DNA of 64,000 nucleotides, from NCBI RefSeq assembly GCF_030409055.1, contig NZ_CP116619.1:4007628-4071627 (forward strand), read 5' to 3'. The notes below the pieces were generated by a model. It did not search any database and was not told the origin of the DNA. It was given only the letters and a program-made list of their open reading frames with translations. Below, in pieces: positions 42,825 through 52,266 of the stretch. Source of the DNA: Trichocoleus desertorum NBK24 (GTDB taxonomy: Bacteria; Cyanobacteriota; Cyanobacteriia; FACHB-46). Position numbers and translations under genes: made by a program. Position 1 is the stretch's first letter, and every line of letters begins with the position of its first letter.

Positions 42825-43634
42825 TTAGTCAAACCAACCCAGGTCAGAATCGGAAGTGGTTTTGCTAGGATAGTGCTTGTGCATTGAGTGTTGAGGAATG
42901 CGCTCCTGTAGCACAATGCGATGCGATCGGTAGTCTCTATTATCGGGAGCAGGGCGTTGGTTTGTACGCGCCAGTTGTCCGCTTTGTGGTTTAGCAGGTT
43001 CCTTCTTTTCGGCTGGCTTTGCTGTGAGCGCTGACTTGGCTGCGGGTTCTGGCTTTGCTGCGGGTTCTGGCTTTGCGTTGGATTCAGTCAGTTGCAGAAT
43101 CACCTTCTTAGCTTCCTCTAGTTCAGATTCTAGCTTTTTGGTGTGTTTTACTTCAGCTTGCAGCTTATGAGCTAGCGACTTTTGCTCATCTAAATCTGAT
43201 TGGATCGCCGAGATCTTGTCTAGTAAGGACTTTTCAGTTTTCCGAGCCGCTTCCAGATTTTGCCGTAACTCCGCGATCGCCGCTTCTAACCCTGAAGTGT
43301 CAGGTGTATCTTGCTTAGCACTAGCATCACTCTCGCTAGCACTAGCCTTACTACTAGCTGTTTTCGTAGCCGCAGCTTTAGCAGTGGTAGACTTGCTAGT
43401 TGCACTAGAGCCACGCTTAGATTTAGCAACCGCATCATCTTCAGGCTGATCAGGAGCCGCAACGGGTTGAGCTTTGACATCTACAGTTTGTGCTGAGGCT
43501 GGCTCGGCATTCTTGGGGGTATTAGGGGACGTTTGCACCAACTCCGGACTCCTTTCAACAGTTCCAACTACTTCTGATTCTAGGGACTTCTGAGCCTCCT
43601 CTCGTAGCAAATCGCCTAAGCCTTTTTTCGCCAT
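42825..43634 (-). CDS. McdB-like coiled-coil partner of ParA
   Basis: Encodes 269 residues: a short conserved start ([16 protein letters not shown]), a low-complexity Ala/Ser/Thr/Lys-rich stretch (about 55-105), a central coiled coil (about 113-185), a Lys/Pro/Glu/Ala repeat segment with two KPEPAA units, and a C terminus ending in Gly-Trp-Phe-Asp. A disordered, coiled-coil protein with a C-terminal tryptophan encoded beside a ParA ATPase is what is described for McdB, the carboxysome adaptor. The start is the ATG at 43634, which shares a base with the parA stop (TGATG), with GGAGG 5 bases upstream. Assignment is by architecture, not by alignment. Confidence 0.6.
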   Translation of the reverse strand: MAKKGLGDLLREEAQKSLESEVVGTVERSPELVQTSPNTPKNAEPASAQTVDVKAQPVAAPDQPEDDAVAKSKRGSSATSKSTTAKAAATKTASSKASASESDASAKQDTPDTSGLEAAIAELRQNLEAARKTEKSLLDKISAIQSDLDEQKSLAHKLQAEVKHTKKLESELEEAKKVILQLTESNAKPEPAAKPEPAAKSALTAKPAEKKEPAKPQSGQLARTNQRPAPDNRDYRSHRIVLQERIPQHSMHKHYPSKTTSDSDLGWFD

Positions 43635-44284
43635 CACTTCCTCCAGTCTCTCTGTATTTCTTCTGCAACTCGACGGTAGTCTGCTTCAGCTTCACGAGCA
43701 TTTTTGCCCCGCCATTGCATAATGGATGCCCCATCTAGAGCCGCCCGCTCGTGAGCTTTATAGGCTCGAATAAAGGCATTGCAAGCAGGGATGCCTAACT
43801 CTAGTAAGGTGTTTTGAGCCTCTAGCGCTTCTGCCAAACTGCGCGGATCAACCCTGGTCAAGAGCACTCGATGCATTACCCCCGTGGGTTTCACCGCCGT
43901 TTTCACTGTTTCAATCAAGACCGTTAAATCCATTGGTGCAGGAGGGCTGGGAAGTACAAGATAATCTGCGGCTGGCACCACTGCTGCTAACGCATCCGAA
44001 CCGAGAGCAGGTGGCGTATCGACCACAATTAACTCGTAACCTTTTACTTTTCGCAGGTCTGCTAGGCGCGTGGCATCTGTCTCGCGTCTTAAATCAAAGC
44101 CAATGCCCTTTTCACTTCGCTCCACCCACCAACTGGCAGAATGTTGCGGATCTGAGTCTACTAGCAACACCCGGTACTTGTCCGAGAACGCTGCTGCCAG
44201 ATTAACTGCTGTAGTCGTCTTACCAACTCCGCCCTTTCCATTCAGTACAGCGAGGATCTTTTGTGGCGAGGACGCTGACTTCAA
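43634..44284 (-). CDS. ParA-family ATPase, McdA-like
   Basis: Encodes 216 residues, a minimal ParA/MinD-type ATPase without an N-terminal DNA-binding domain. The deviant Walker A is intact ([16 protein letters not shown], about residues 15-30), Walker A' reads [14 protein letters not shown] and Walker [14 protein letters not shown]. Such small ParAs position protein cargo on the nucleoid. The partner gene overlaps its stop codon, implying co-translation. In the published classification, McdA with the signature lysine present, as here, is the type-2 form. A plasmid-type partition role is less likely because the neighbours are chromosomal genes. Confidence 0.8.
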   Translation of the reverse strand: MKSASSPQKILAVLNGKGGVGKTTTAVNLAAAFSDKYRVLLVDSDPQHSASWWVERSEKGIGFDLRRETDATRLADLRKVKGYELIVVDTPPALGSDALAAVVPAADYLVLPSPPAPMDLTVLIETVKTAVKPTGVMHRVLLTRVDPRSLAEALEAQNTLLELGIPACNAFIRAYKAHERAALDGASIMQWRGKNAREAEADYRRVAEEIQRDWRK

Positions 44285-44572
44285 AGATGAATCTCCTTGC
44301 GTGCGGTCTAGAAGTTGGCTAGTTAAATGCTATCTAAGCACCTCTGAGGTCGAATATACCTCGTTCCTGAGGATAAAAATTGCTTGGTTTCGATTCTTAT
44401 TGGCTACCTTTGGCGAAAAACTTGTAAGGTTTATTCTCAATCTTGCTGTTTCCGCCTAGTCCATTCTGATAAGTTTATTAGGTTAATTTAATTACTAGTA
44501 CCTGCCTGCTCCCTGACAGATTTGACGCTACAACTGTTCACAGCAGAGTGGGAGGGTTGTGGGGTAAGGGTC

Positions 44573-46390
44573 ATGGCGCTGATTGTCCAGAAATACGGTG
44601 GAACGTCTGTCGGTTCAGTAGAACGCATTCAAGCAGTTGCTCAGCGAGTGGTGAAGGCGGCTAAAGCGGGCAATTCCTTGGTGGTGGTGGTTTCGGCAAT
44701 GGGCAAAACCACTGATGGTTTGGTCAAGTTAGCCCACGAAATTTCCACCCATCCCAACCGACGCGAGATGGATATGCTGCTCTCGACTGGGGAGCAAGTT
44801 TCGATCGCCCTGCTTAGTATGGCAATTCAAGAACTCGGTCAACCTGCCATTTCTATGACAGGGGCACAAGTGGGCATTGTCACCGAAGCTGAGCATAGCC
44901 GTGCCCGGATTCTGCACATTCAGCCCGATCGCGTAGAACGGCAATTAGAAGCAGGCAAAGTCGTCGTCGTAGCAGGGTTCCAAGGGGTTGCCAGTCGCGA
45001 AGAACTAGAGATTACCACATTGGGTCGGGGTGGTTCTGACACTTCAGCCGTGGCTTTGGCCGCAGCCCTACGAGCTGATGTCTGCGAAATTTATACCGAT
45101 GTCCCTGGCATTTTGACTACCGATCCGCGCTTGGTGCCAGACGCGCAACTGATGACCGAAATCACTTGCGACGAAATGTTGGAACTAGCAAGTTTGGGAG
45201 CCAAAGTTCTGCATCCTCGCGCGGTAGAGATCGCCCGGAACTATGGCGTGCCCCTAGTTGTACGCTCTAGCTGGACAGAGGAACCTGGCACCAGAGTGGT
45301 TTCCCCTACGCCCCAACCTCGCCCGCTAGAAAACCTAGAACTAGCACGTCCCGTCGATGGCGTGGAATTTGACACCGACCAAGCCAAGGTGGCTTTACTG
45401 CACATTCCCGATCGCCCTGGCGTTGCCGCCCGCTTGTTTGGCGAGATTGCCACTCAGGATTTGGATGTAGACCTGATCATCCAATCCATTCATGAAGGCA
45501 ACTCCAACGACATCGCCTTCACCGTCACCAAAAATTCCCTGAACCAAGCTGAAGCGGTTGCCGCCGCGATCGTACCTGCTTTGGGTGCTCAACTCGGCGC
45601 TGGCGCAGATGCCGCTGCTGTCATGGTGCAACGCCAAATTGCCAAAGTTAGCATTGCGGGCGCAGGCATGATTGGTCGCCCTGGGGTAGCCGCACAAATG
45701 TTCTCCACCTTGGCGGCTGCTAGCATCAACATTCAGATGATTTCCACTTCAGAAGTAAAGGTGAGCTGCGTCATTGATGCCGACGATTGCGATCGCGCTA
45801 TTGCCGCCCTGTGCGAAACCTTTGAAGTCCACAGTTCCTCCGCCAAGCTCACCCCCGCCGTAGAAGTTCACACCCCCGACGAACCCCCAGTACGTGGCGT
45901 AGCCTTAGACCTGAACCAAGCGCGTCTGGCCATTCGTCACGTCCCCGATCGCCCCGGCATGGCCGCAAAAATCTTCCAAATCTTGGCCGAGCAAAATATC
46001 AGCGTAGACATGATCATCCAGTCTCAGCGCTGCCGAGTGGTGAATGGAGCTAGCACCCGTGATATTGCCTGCACCGTAGCTCAGATCGATGCTGAAGCTG
46101 CTCGCGCTGTTCTAGAGAAAGCTGCTCCTGAGCTAGGCTGTGGCGAGATCGTCGTAGACTCTGCGATCGCTAAAGTCAGCATCGTTGGCACTGGCATGGT
46201 CGGCAAACCAGGCATCGCTGCTCAGATGTTTGAAGCGCTATCTCAGCACCAAATCAATATCCAGATGATCGCAACCTCCGAGATCAAGGTTAGCTGCGTC
46301 GTAGCCCAAGACCAAGGCGTCATCGCCCTTCAAGCCATCCACGCCGCTTTCAACCTCTCCGGTAGCCAAAAAATTCAAGTTCCTGCGTAG
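44573..46390 (+). CDS. lysC: Aspartate kinase with four ACT domains
   Basis: Phosphorylates aspartate, the entry to lysine, threonine and methionine synthesis; 605 residues. The kinase domain starts [14 protein letters not shown] and includes [19 protein letters not shown]. The C-terminal half carries two tandem pairs of ACT domains: [10 protein letters not shown] / [16 protein letters not shown] and [10 protein letters not shown] / [16 protein letters not shown]. This duplicated regulatory region is characteristic of cyanobacterial aspartate kinase and implies feedback control by lysine and threonine. The frame extends upstream to 44522, but the ATG at 44573 (after GGGGTAAGGG) matches the family start. 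Confidence 0.95.
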   Translation: MALIVQKYGGTSVGSVERIQAVAQRVVKAAKAGNSLVVVVSAMGKTTDGLVKLAHEISTHPNRREMDMLLSTGEQVSIALLSMAIQELGQPAISMTGAQVGIVTEAEHSRARILHIQPDRVERQLEAGKVVVVAGFQGVASREELEITTLGRGGSDTSAVALAAALRADVCEIYTDVPGILTTDPRLVPDAQLMTEITCDEMLELASLGAKVLHPRAVEIARNYGVPLVVRSSWTEEPGTRVVSPTPQPRPLENLELARPVDGVEFDTDQAKVALLHIPDRPGVAARLFGEIATQDLDVDLIIQSIHEGNSNDIAFTVTKNSLNQAEAVAAAIVPALGAQLGAGADAAAVMVQRQIAKVSIAGAGMIGRPGVAAQMFSTLAAASINIQMISTSEVKVSCVIDADDCDRAIAALCETFEVHSSSAKLTPAVEVHTPDEPPVRGVALDLNQARLAIRHVPDRPGMAAKIFQILAEQNISVDMIIQSQRCRVVNGASTRDIACTVAQIDAEAARAVLEKAAPELGCGEIVVDSAIAKVSIVGTGMVGKPGIAAQMFEALSQHQINIQMIATSEIKVSCVVAQDQGVIALQAIHAAFNLSGSQKIQVPA

Positions 46391-46630
46391 GAGCCTCAGA
46401 GAGAGGAGTGAGGAGTGACGCGTGAGGGGTAAGGAGCCAGGAGTTAATAGTTAAAAGCTACCAAAAATCAAGACTCGAAATACTCGCACTCAGCTTCGTT
46501 TGGAGGGGGTCTGGGGGACGCAACCGTCCTTCAGCGGGGTTTTGGGGGCAGGTGCCCCCAAGCTCTTGATTTTGTTGAAGTGCGACTTGATTTCAGTAAG
46601 TCAGAAACCACACAAAGCTCCACAAAAACC
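46391..46630. repeat. Repeat-rich gap with a 110-bp element bounded by 10-bp inverted repeats
   Basis: Between the convergent lysC and exbD genes. Direct repeats of GAGTGAGGAGTGA type occur at 46400-46432. AAAATCAAGA (46464-46473) and TCTTGATTTT (46564-46573) bound a 110-bp segment containing G-runs and the string GGGGGACGCAACCG, similar to dispersed intergenic repeats of filamentous cyanobacteria. Possible miniature mobile element; also may serve as terminator. Confidence 0.5.
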
Positions 46631-47323
46631 TTACTGAGGAGCAGCTTCAGGGGCGAGCGGTTGAGTCAAAGTCCCCGTTGAGTTTGGCCTTGTACCATTC
46701 GATCCAGCGCCATTCGGCCCAATACCATTTGGCTCCTGACCTGGACTGGGGAAAAGCGGCACATTGGGATTAAACGTGGGAGATGGATTCGCCCCTGGAG
46801 TGTCTGAAGGGTTGAACAGATAAGGAGCCGCTCCAGGTGACGGCGTTGCTCCAGGCAGAGGAGATAAACCAGGCAAAGTGGGATTGGCAGGATTCGTTTG
46901 ATTGCTTGCAGGATTCGGACTGCCGGGTAAGGTAGCTAGGGCCACGCGATCGCCCCCCACCGATCGCAACAAATCCAGCACCCGCACCACATCATCGTAA
47001 ATCGCCGTTTTGGGCGCATACAGCACAATCATGCCGCTGGGATTGGTCTGTTGATAGCCCAAGAGTTGCTGGTAGAGTCCAGCCTCCGTCACTGGATTTT
47101 GGTCGATGTAGGTTTGCCCTACGGAATCAATACTGACTACCAGCATTTCTCGCATTTGAGGAGCCGCTGTACCTGCTTTCGGCAAATCCACATTAATTCC
47201 TTGCTGCCGTGTCAGTTGCAAAGCCGCCAAAATAAAGAATGTCAGAATACAGAAGATGACATCAATCAGCGGAATAATCTGGATTTGAACTTCTTCGCCG
47301 GGGGACTCCAGGTTGATTTTCAT
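46631..47323 (-). CDS. exbD: Biopolymer transport protein ExbD/TolR
   Basis: Encodes 230 residues. One N-terminal membrane helix follows the motif VQIQIIPLIDVIFCILTFF, with the proton-carrying Asp in LIDVIF. A periplasmic ExbD/TolR domain runs to about residue 135. The C-terminal 90 residues are a Pro/Asn/Gly-rich low-complexity tail, unusually long for the family. Works with ExbB as the proton-driven motor that energises TonB-dependent uptake or Tol functions. Lies 27 bp downstream of exbB. Confidence 0.88.
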   Translation of the reverse strand: MKINLESPGEEVQIQIIPLIDVIFCILTFFILAALQLTRQQGINVDLPKAGTAAPQMREMLVVSIDSVGQTYIDQNPVTEAGLYQQLLGYQQTNPSGMIVLYAPKTAIYDDVVRVLDLLRSVGGDRVALATLPGSPNPASNQTNPANPTLPGLSPLPGATPSPGAAPYLFNPSDTPGANPSPTFNPNVPLFPSPGQEPNGIGPNGAGSNGTRPNSTGTLTQPLAPEAAPQ

Positions 47324-47350
47324 GACTTTGTGAAAATAAAGGCAGCAAAA

Positions 47351-48061
47351 TTAATAGTCAGTCAGATTGGGCTTATCCGTCTTTGCTTCCGAAGTATAGG
47401 TGGTGTCCGTTCTGCCTGCTAAAGGTGAAACTCCGTGGCTCTCTTGCCATTGCTGACGGTACAGCAACTCTAAGTCATTGCCAGCCTTACGAAATAGCTT
47501 TACTTGATTAAACAGCAGCCCTTGAAAGACCCGATAAAATACCAGCGCCAAAATTGCCACAATTAGACCAGCCGCCGTACTGATGAGGGCTTCACCAATA
47601 CCAGTGGTAACCCCAGCCGTAGAAGCGGTACCAATGTCGCCAATCCGAATCGATCGCAAGGATTGGATCAAGCCCACGACCGTTCCTAAAAGTCCTAAGA
47701 GTGGAGAGAGTGCAATCACCGCCTCCAATGCTTTGTCACCGCGACGCATTGCCGCTAGTTCTTCATCAGCCGAGGCTTCTAGTGCCAGCTTAAATAGCTC
47801 TGGATCTGGGTTTTGCAGCTTTAAAGGTGCATAGAGAAAATGCCCAACGGGTTGATCATCGGCTCTCCTAGCTATGTCGGCGGCCTTCCCCCAGTCGTGC
47901 GGAGCTGCATCCATTACCCGTTCTACAATTTCTTTCTCCTGGGTCAAGATGCGAGACCAGAACCACAAGCGCTCAATAATGGCACTCAGAGCAATGATCG
48001 ACAAGACCAGTAGCGGCCACATCGAAATTCCGCCCTTTTGAAATAGTTCTGCAATATTCAC
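47351..48061 (-). CDS. exbB: MotA/TolQ/ExbB proton channel family protein
   Basis: Encodes 236 residues with three membrane helices (about 13-35, 115-137 and 158-185). The conserved loop reads [18 protein letters not shown] and [17 protein letters not shown], as in ExbB. The GTG at 48061 is taken as start (GGAGG 12-13 bases upstream); the frame continues to a TTG at 48121 without support. Partner of ExbD. A tonB gene is not in this window. Confidence 0.88.
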   Translation of the reverse strand: MNIAELFQKGGISMWPLLVLSIIALSAIIERLWFWSRILTQEKEIVERVMDAAPHDWGKAADIARRADDQPVGHFLYAPLKLQNPDPELFKLALEASADEELAAMRRGDKALEAVIALSPLLGLLGTVVGLIQSLRSIRIGDIGTASTAGVTTGIGEALISTAAGLIVAILALVFYRVFQGLLFNQVKLFRKAGNDLELLYRQQWQESHGVSPLAGRTDTTYTSEAKTDKPNLTDY

Positions 48062-48276
48062 AGTTATTTCTTGCCTCCGTGCATTCCTCAAGCCAGCGTT
48101 TTCTCTACAGGGTACCTGCAATTGGTGCCAAGTAGAGAGCGATCGCCTGTTGAAATAGTTTCTAGAAAATTAAAAGAGTTTGTAGGTAGAGCTTGCCAGA
48201 CCTGATACACCAGATATCCACACCGGAAGTTCTGCTGGAAATTTGCCAAGATCAAGATAACTTTAAGGACAAGCTT

Positions 48277-48597
48277 ATGAACTTCTCTATTCAAGGCGTT
48301 TACAACTGGTACCGTGACACCATCCGTAATCCCAAATATCGTTGGTGGATTATCCTGGGTTCGTTGCTGTACCTGTTCAGCCCAATTGATATTGCGCCCG
48401 ACTTTATTCCCGTCATTGGTTGGATTGACGATACCGTAATTCTGACCCTCTTGATTGGTGAAGTCTCCCAGATGTTAACTTCTCGCTTGAAGTCTGCCTC
48501 TAAGCCCACGGAGTCGGATGAAGGCTTTGACTATACCAATAATGTTGCTGCCACTGGTTCTAGCACGGTTGATGTGGATGCTGTTTCCGTCAAGTAG
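48277..48597 (+). CDS. DUF1232 (YkvA) family membrane protein
   Basis: Encodes 106 residues from the ATG at 48277, which has AAGGA 7 bases upstream; the longer frame to 48193 is not supported. The DUF1232 core reads LLYLFSPIDIAPDFIPVIGWIDD with one or two hydrophobic helices around it, then a polar tail rich in Ser/Thr/Asp. Function unknown. Divergent from exbB. Confidence 0.75.
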   Translation: MNFSIQGVYNWYRDTIRNPKYRWWIILGSLLYLFSPIDIAPDFIPVIGWIDDTVILTLLIGEVSQMLTSRLKSASKPTESDEGFDYTNNVAATGSSTVDVDAVSVK

Positions 48598-48927
48598 TGC
48601 AGTTCATTAGTGCGAACCCGCAGACGGCTAATGGCTAACTAAATATTGTGTTAGGCCGCGTGCTGAGCCGCGATATTGCGTGACGCAGTGTGTTAAGCCG
48701 CGATCGCACCCTCATTACAACTGCATATCTTTCAGAACCCCCTCCGGATTGGTGTCAGTTTGTGACCAGGCTAGAGGGGCTTTTGCTATGGTGTGTGATT
48801 TCTAACTTCGGGTCGAGCAGCGGTTGTAAAATAATCTCCAAATAAAGAGATCTAGAGCGATTTCTGCTAACTTAGCTAATCTTTACTAGCCTAGTAGGTG
48901 CATTGCTGTCGATAGCTGTGGTTTGAG
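48598..48927. other. 330-bp intergenic region
   Basis: Contains three GCCGCG-centred direct repeats (around 48656, 48668 and 48698, the last fused to a HIP1 site) and the hairpin annotated separately at 48738-48784. The remaining 140 bases before the kinase gene are AT-rich and probably carry its promoter. Confidence 0.4.
48738..48784 (+). terminator. Probable Rho-independent terminator of the DUF1232 gene
   Basis: CCCCTC (48739-48744) pairs with GAGGGG (48774-48779), with an inner TGGT/ACCA stem, and the structure is followed by CTTTT. Confidence 0.5.
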
Positions 48928-51615
48928 ATGACTTTCCCTAGCCGATTGGCTCAATTGAATCCCTCTCGTAGCCTTCAGGCGCGATTAGGGTTGGCAACGG
49001 GTGGCATTGTGCTGTTGCTATCAATCTTGCTGAGTTGGCTGGTGGGATATACCACAAGCATTCAGTTGCAGAATACTCAGGGGCAATCTCTGGCTGAGTT
49101 GGCTTATCAAATGGCTGACAAACTCGATCGCGGCATGTTTGAGCGCTACCGCGAGATTCAAATTTTGGCGGCGCTACCACCCATTCGCAACCCAAGTTAC
49201 TCATCTGCGGCTCAGCGATCGCTTTTAGAGAAATTGCAGTCTACCTTTCCTGACTACGCTTGGATTGGGCTACTGAATGCTCAGGGAGAAGTCCTAGCGA
49301 GTACGGGCGGTATTCTTGAGGGAGCCAATATTGCTTCTAGGGATGTGTTTCAGCAGGGACTCCGTAAACCCTTTGTGGGAGATGTTCACGAGGCCGTCCT
49401 GCTAGCAAAGTTGCTACCCCAGCCCGAGGGTGAACCTTTACGATTTCTGGACCTAGCCGCTCCGGTGCTCAGTGAGCAGGGACAGTTGCAAGGCGTGATT
49501 GCTGCGCATCTGAGTTGGGCTTGGGCGGACGAGGTCAAGAAGTCATTGCTGGAACCGATGGCCCAGCACAGCCAGGTTGAAATTTTTGTGTTGGATACGG
49601 CGGGTCAAGTCTTGCTCGGCCCTGATGCTTTGGTCGGAAAAACTTTGACTCTACCCAGCGTCCAAGCAGTTCAAGCTAACCAAAATCACTATGTATTGGA
49701 ATCTTGGCCGAGTGAGGAAAAGTTTTTAACTGGATTTGCCCGCACCCAAGGCTATCGCGATTATCCTGGCTTAGACTGGCTGGTGCTAGTGCGGCAAGAT
49801 GCAGATGTGGCTTTAGCTCCGGCGCGGCGGCTGCAAAATCAAATCTTAGGGCTAGGGCTAATTTCTGGCATTGGGTTTGCTATCCTCAGTTGGCTCAGTG
49901 CTAGCCTTATTGTCAATCCGATGCTGGAAATTGCGGCGATCGCCAATCGGATGCGGCAAGGCGATCAGCAAGTTGTGATTCCGCTGATGCAGGGGCGAGA
50001 CGAACTGTCTAAGCTCTCCCAATCCTTACGTTATTTGGTTTCTGCGCTGAGTGAGCAGCAAGAAGCGTCCTACCAAAGTGAAGAACGCTACCGACTACTA
50101 GCAGAAGCGCTACCGCAATTTGTTTGGCTGCTGGACACCACCGGACAAGTCGAATACTGCAATCACTATTGGTATGACTACACAGGCTTGAGCGAAGCCC
50201 AAACCCTAGGCTATGCCTGGGATGCAGCGTTACACCCAGATGACCAAGCTCGTATGAAGCGAGAGTGGCGGCAAGCTGCTAAGACAGGTAACCATTTCGA
50301 GATTGAATACCGGATTCGCTCCGCTACTGGGGAATACCGCTGGTACTTAGGCTCCCTGGGGCCTGCCCGCAATCAAGAAGGGCAGATTATCAAATGGGTA
50401 GGAACGGCGGTTGATATTGAATCTCGTAAGCGGGCCGAAACCGAACGGATAGAACTCCTTCATCGAGAGAAAGCGGCTCGTCAACAAGCAGAAACGGCGA
50501 ACCAACTGAAGGATGAATTTCTCGCGGTGTTGTCCCACGAATTGCGATCGCCTTTGAATCCAATTTTGGGTTGGGCTAAGCTGTTGCGAACTCGCCAGTT
50601 TGACGCCGAAACCACCGATCAAGCTTTGGAAACCATTGAGCGCAATGCGAAGCTCCAAGCCCAACTGGTAGAAGATCTGCTAGATGTTTCTCGGATTTTG
50701 CAGGGCAAGTTGAGCCTGAATATTGCTCCGGTGAATCTAGTGACGACGATTGAATCTGCGATCGAAACGGTGCGTTTAGCGGCAACAGCCAAGTCGATTG
50801 AGATCCACACCAAGCTAGATCAACGGGTAGGTTTGGTGGCAGGAGATGCAAACCGTCTCCAACAGGTGATGTGGAACTTGGTGTCTAATGCAGTCAAATT
50901 TACGCCTGCTGGAGGCCGTGTAGAAGTGCAGTTAGAGGCCATGTCTCCTTATGTCCAAATTCAAGTGGTTGATACAGGGAAAGGCATTCGTCCAGAATTC
51001 TTACCCCACGTGTTCGATCATTTTCGTCAGGCAGACAGTACCATCACCCGACAATTTGGAGGCTTAGGGCTGGGGCTGTCAATTGTGCGTCAAGTGGTGG
51101 AGCTGCATGGCGGTACAGTGCGAGTAGACAGTTTAGGGGAAGGTTTGGGATCAACTTTTACCGTGCAGTTGCCAATGATTCAAGGGGTTCCAGTCCTAGA
51201 GCCTGAGGAATCTCCAACCGAGCCAGAAATGAGTCTGGTTGGCATTAGAGTTTTAGTCGTAGATGACGAAGCGGATATGCGGAGGTTAGCCAGTACGGTT
51301 TTGGCTCAAGTAGGCGCGGAGGTTGAGGTGGCAGCTTCTGCCGCAGAGGCACTAGCGGTTTTACGCCAGTCAGAGGTAGATGTGTTAGTGAGTGACATTG
51401 GCATGTCTGAGATGGATGGCTATCGGCTGATTCGTCAAGTGCGAACGATCGCCCAAGCAGAAGCACCTATTCCTGCGATCGCGCTGACGGCTTACGCGGC
51501 TGAGTCTGACCAAAAGCAAGCCCTCTCCGCAGGTTTCCAAAAACATCTGGCTAAACCTGTAGAACCAGATGAGTTGATTCAAGCGATCGCCACCCTCGTA
51601 AGACGACCCCTCTAG
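48928..51615 (+). CDS. Hybrid sensor histidine kinase (Cache-HAMP-PAS-HisKA-HATPase-REC)
   Basis: Encodes 895 residues. Two membrane helices (about 23-45 and 303-325) bracket a periplasmic dCache-like sensor domain. HAMP (about 325-380) and one PAS/PAC pair (about 390-510) follow. The phosphoacceptor is His537 in LSHELRSPLNPILGW. The ATPase N, G1 and G2 boxes (NLVSNAVKFTPAGG, VDTGKGI, GGLGLGLSIV) are intact, and a receiver domain carries Asp823 in VSDIGMSEMDG. It senses an extracytoplasmic ligand of unknown identity. A single-domain response regulator gene follows 189 bp downstream. Confidence 0.92.
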   Translation: MTFPSRLAQLNPSRSLQARLGLATGGIVLLLSILLSWLVGYTTSIQLQNTQGQSLAELAYQMADKLDRGMFERYREIQILAALPPIRNPSYSSAAQRSLLEKLQSTFPDYAWIGLLNAQGEVLASTGGILEGANIASRDVFQQGLRKPFVGDVHEAVLLAKLLPQPEGEPLRFLDLAAPVLSEQGQLQGVIAAHLSWAWADEVKKSLLEPMAQHSQVEIFVLDTAGQVLLGPDALVGKTLTLPSVQAVQANQNHYVLESWPSEEKFLTGFARTQGYRDYPGLDWLVLVRQDADVALAPARRLQNQILGLGLISGIGFAILSWLSASLIVNPMLEIAAIANRMRQGDQQVVIPLMQGRDELSKLSQSLRYLVSALSEQQEASYQSEERYRLLAEALPQFVWLLDTTGQVEYCNHYWYDYTGLSEAQTLGYAWDAALHPDDQARMKREWRQAAKTGNHFEIEYRIRSATGEYRWYLGSLGPARNQEGQIIKWVGTAVDIESRKRAETERIELLHREKAARQQAETANQLKDEFLAVLSHELRSPLNPILGWAKLLRTRQFDAETTDQALETIERNAKLQAQLVEDLLDVSRILQGKLSLNIAPVNLVTTIESAIETVRLAATAKSIEIHTKLDQRVGLVAGDANRLQQVMWNLVSNAVKFTPAGGRVEVQLEAMSPYVQIQVVDTGKGIRPEFLPHVFDHFRQADSTITRQFGGLGLGLSIVRQVVELHGGTVRVDSLGEGLGSTFTVQLPMIQGVPVLEPEESPTEPEMSLVGIRVLVVDDEADMRRLASTVLAQVGAEVEVAASAAEALAVLRQSEVDVLVSDIGMSEMDGYRLIRQVRTIAQAEAPIPAIALTAYAAESDQKQALSAGFQKHLAKPVEPDELIQAIATLVRRPL

Positions 51616-51804
51616 AACGATCCGCTGCCTTTGCGTAATGGTGCCAAACTTGAGTACCTCGAAAGTAATAAAAAATACTTTGCAGCTTCATAAAAACTCC
51701 ACTCCTTGGGAGCTTTATTGCTGCCCGCAGAATGGGTAACTTAGCAGAAGTTCCCTTCATCGCCCTTGTGGACTGACAACTACAAGCGGCCTTTCATTTC
51801 TGCT

Positions 51805-52251
51805 ATGACAATCTTGCAAGACCAAAACTTAATTGAGCAAACTGAGCAGCCTTTACCGTTAGCAGATTTATGGTTGCTGCTGGTAGAGGATGAGCCAGAT
51901 ATTGCTGAGCTGCTCACTTTTTTATTAGAACAGTCTGGAGCGCGAGTGATCACTGCGGGTTCAGGTCGCGAAGCCCTCAAAACGGTGGAATGCTTTGTCC
52001 CCGATGTATTTATTAGTGATATTCGGTTGCCTGATACGGATGGTTGGTCCCTTCTCGCCGAGGTGAGAGCGTTAGAAAACCAAAAAGGGTTGCAGGTCGT
52101 TCCGGCGATCGCGATTACCAACTACAGTACGAAATTGCTAGACCAACAGGTGAACACGAAGGCGTTAGCCGCTGGGTTTCAGAAGTACTTCTCCAAACCT
52201 TTAGAGTTTGACGAGTTTGTAATGGCGGTGGCTGAGTTAGCTCATCGTTAG
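51805..52251 (+). CDS. Single-domain response regulator
   Basis: Encodes 148 residues, a receiver domain only: LLLVEDEPDIAELL at the acidic pocket, the phosphorylated Asp in VFISDIRLPDTDG, Thr in AITNYST and Lys in YFSKPLEFDEF. An unusual helix insert (about 103-120, LLDQQVNTKALAAG) is present. The ATG at 51805 is chosen; the frame opens at a TTG at 51766 with no ribosome site for either. It has no output domain, so it probably relays phosphate from the upstream hybrid kinase. Confidence 0.85.
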   Translation: MTILQDQNLIEQTEQPLPLADLWLLLVEDEPDIAELLTFLLEQSGARVITAGSGREALKTVECFVPDVFISDIRLPDTDGWSLLAEVRALENQKGLQVVPAIAITNYSTKLLDQQVNTKALAAGFQKYFSKPLEFDEFVMAVAELAHR

Positions 52252-52266
52252 TTCTAATCGTTAGGT

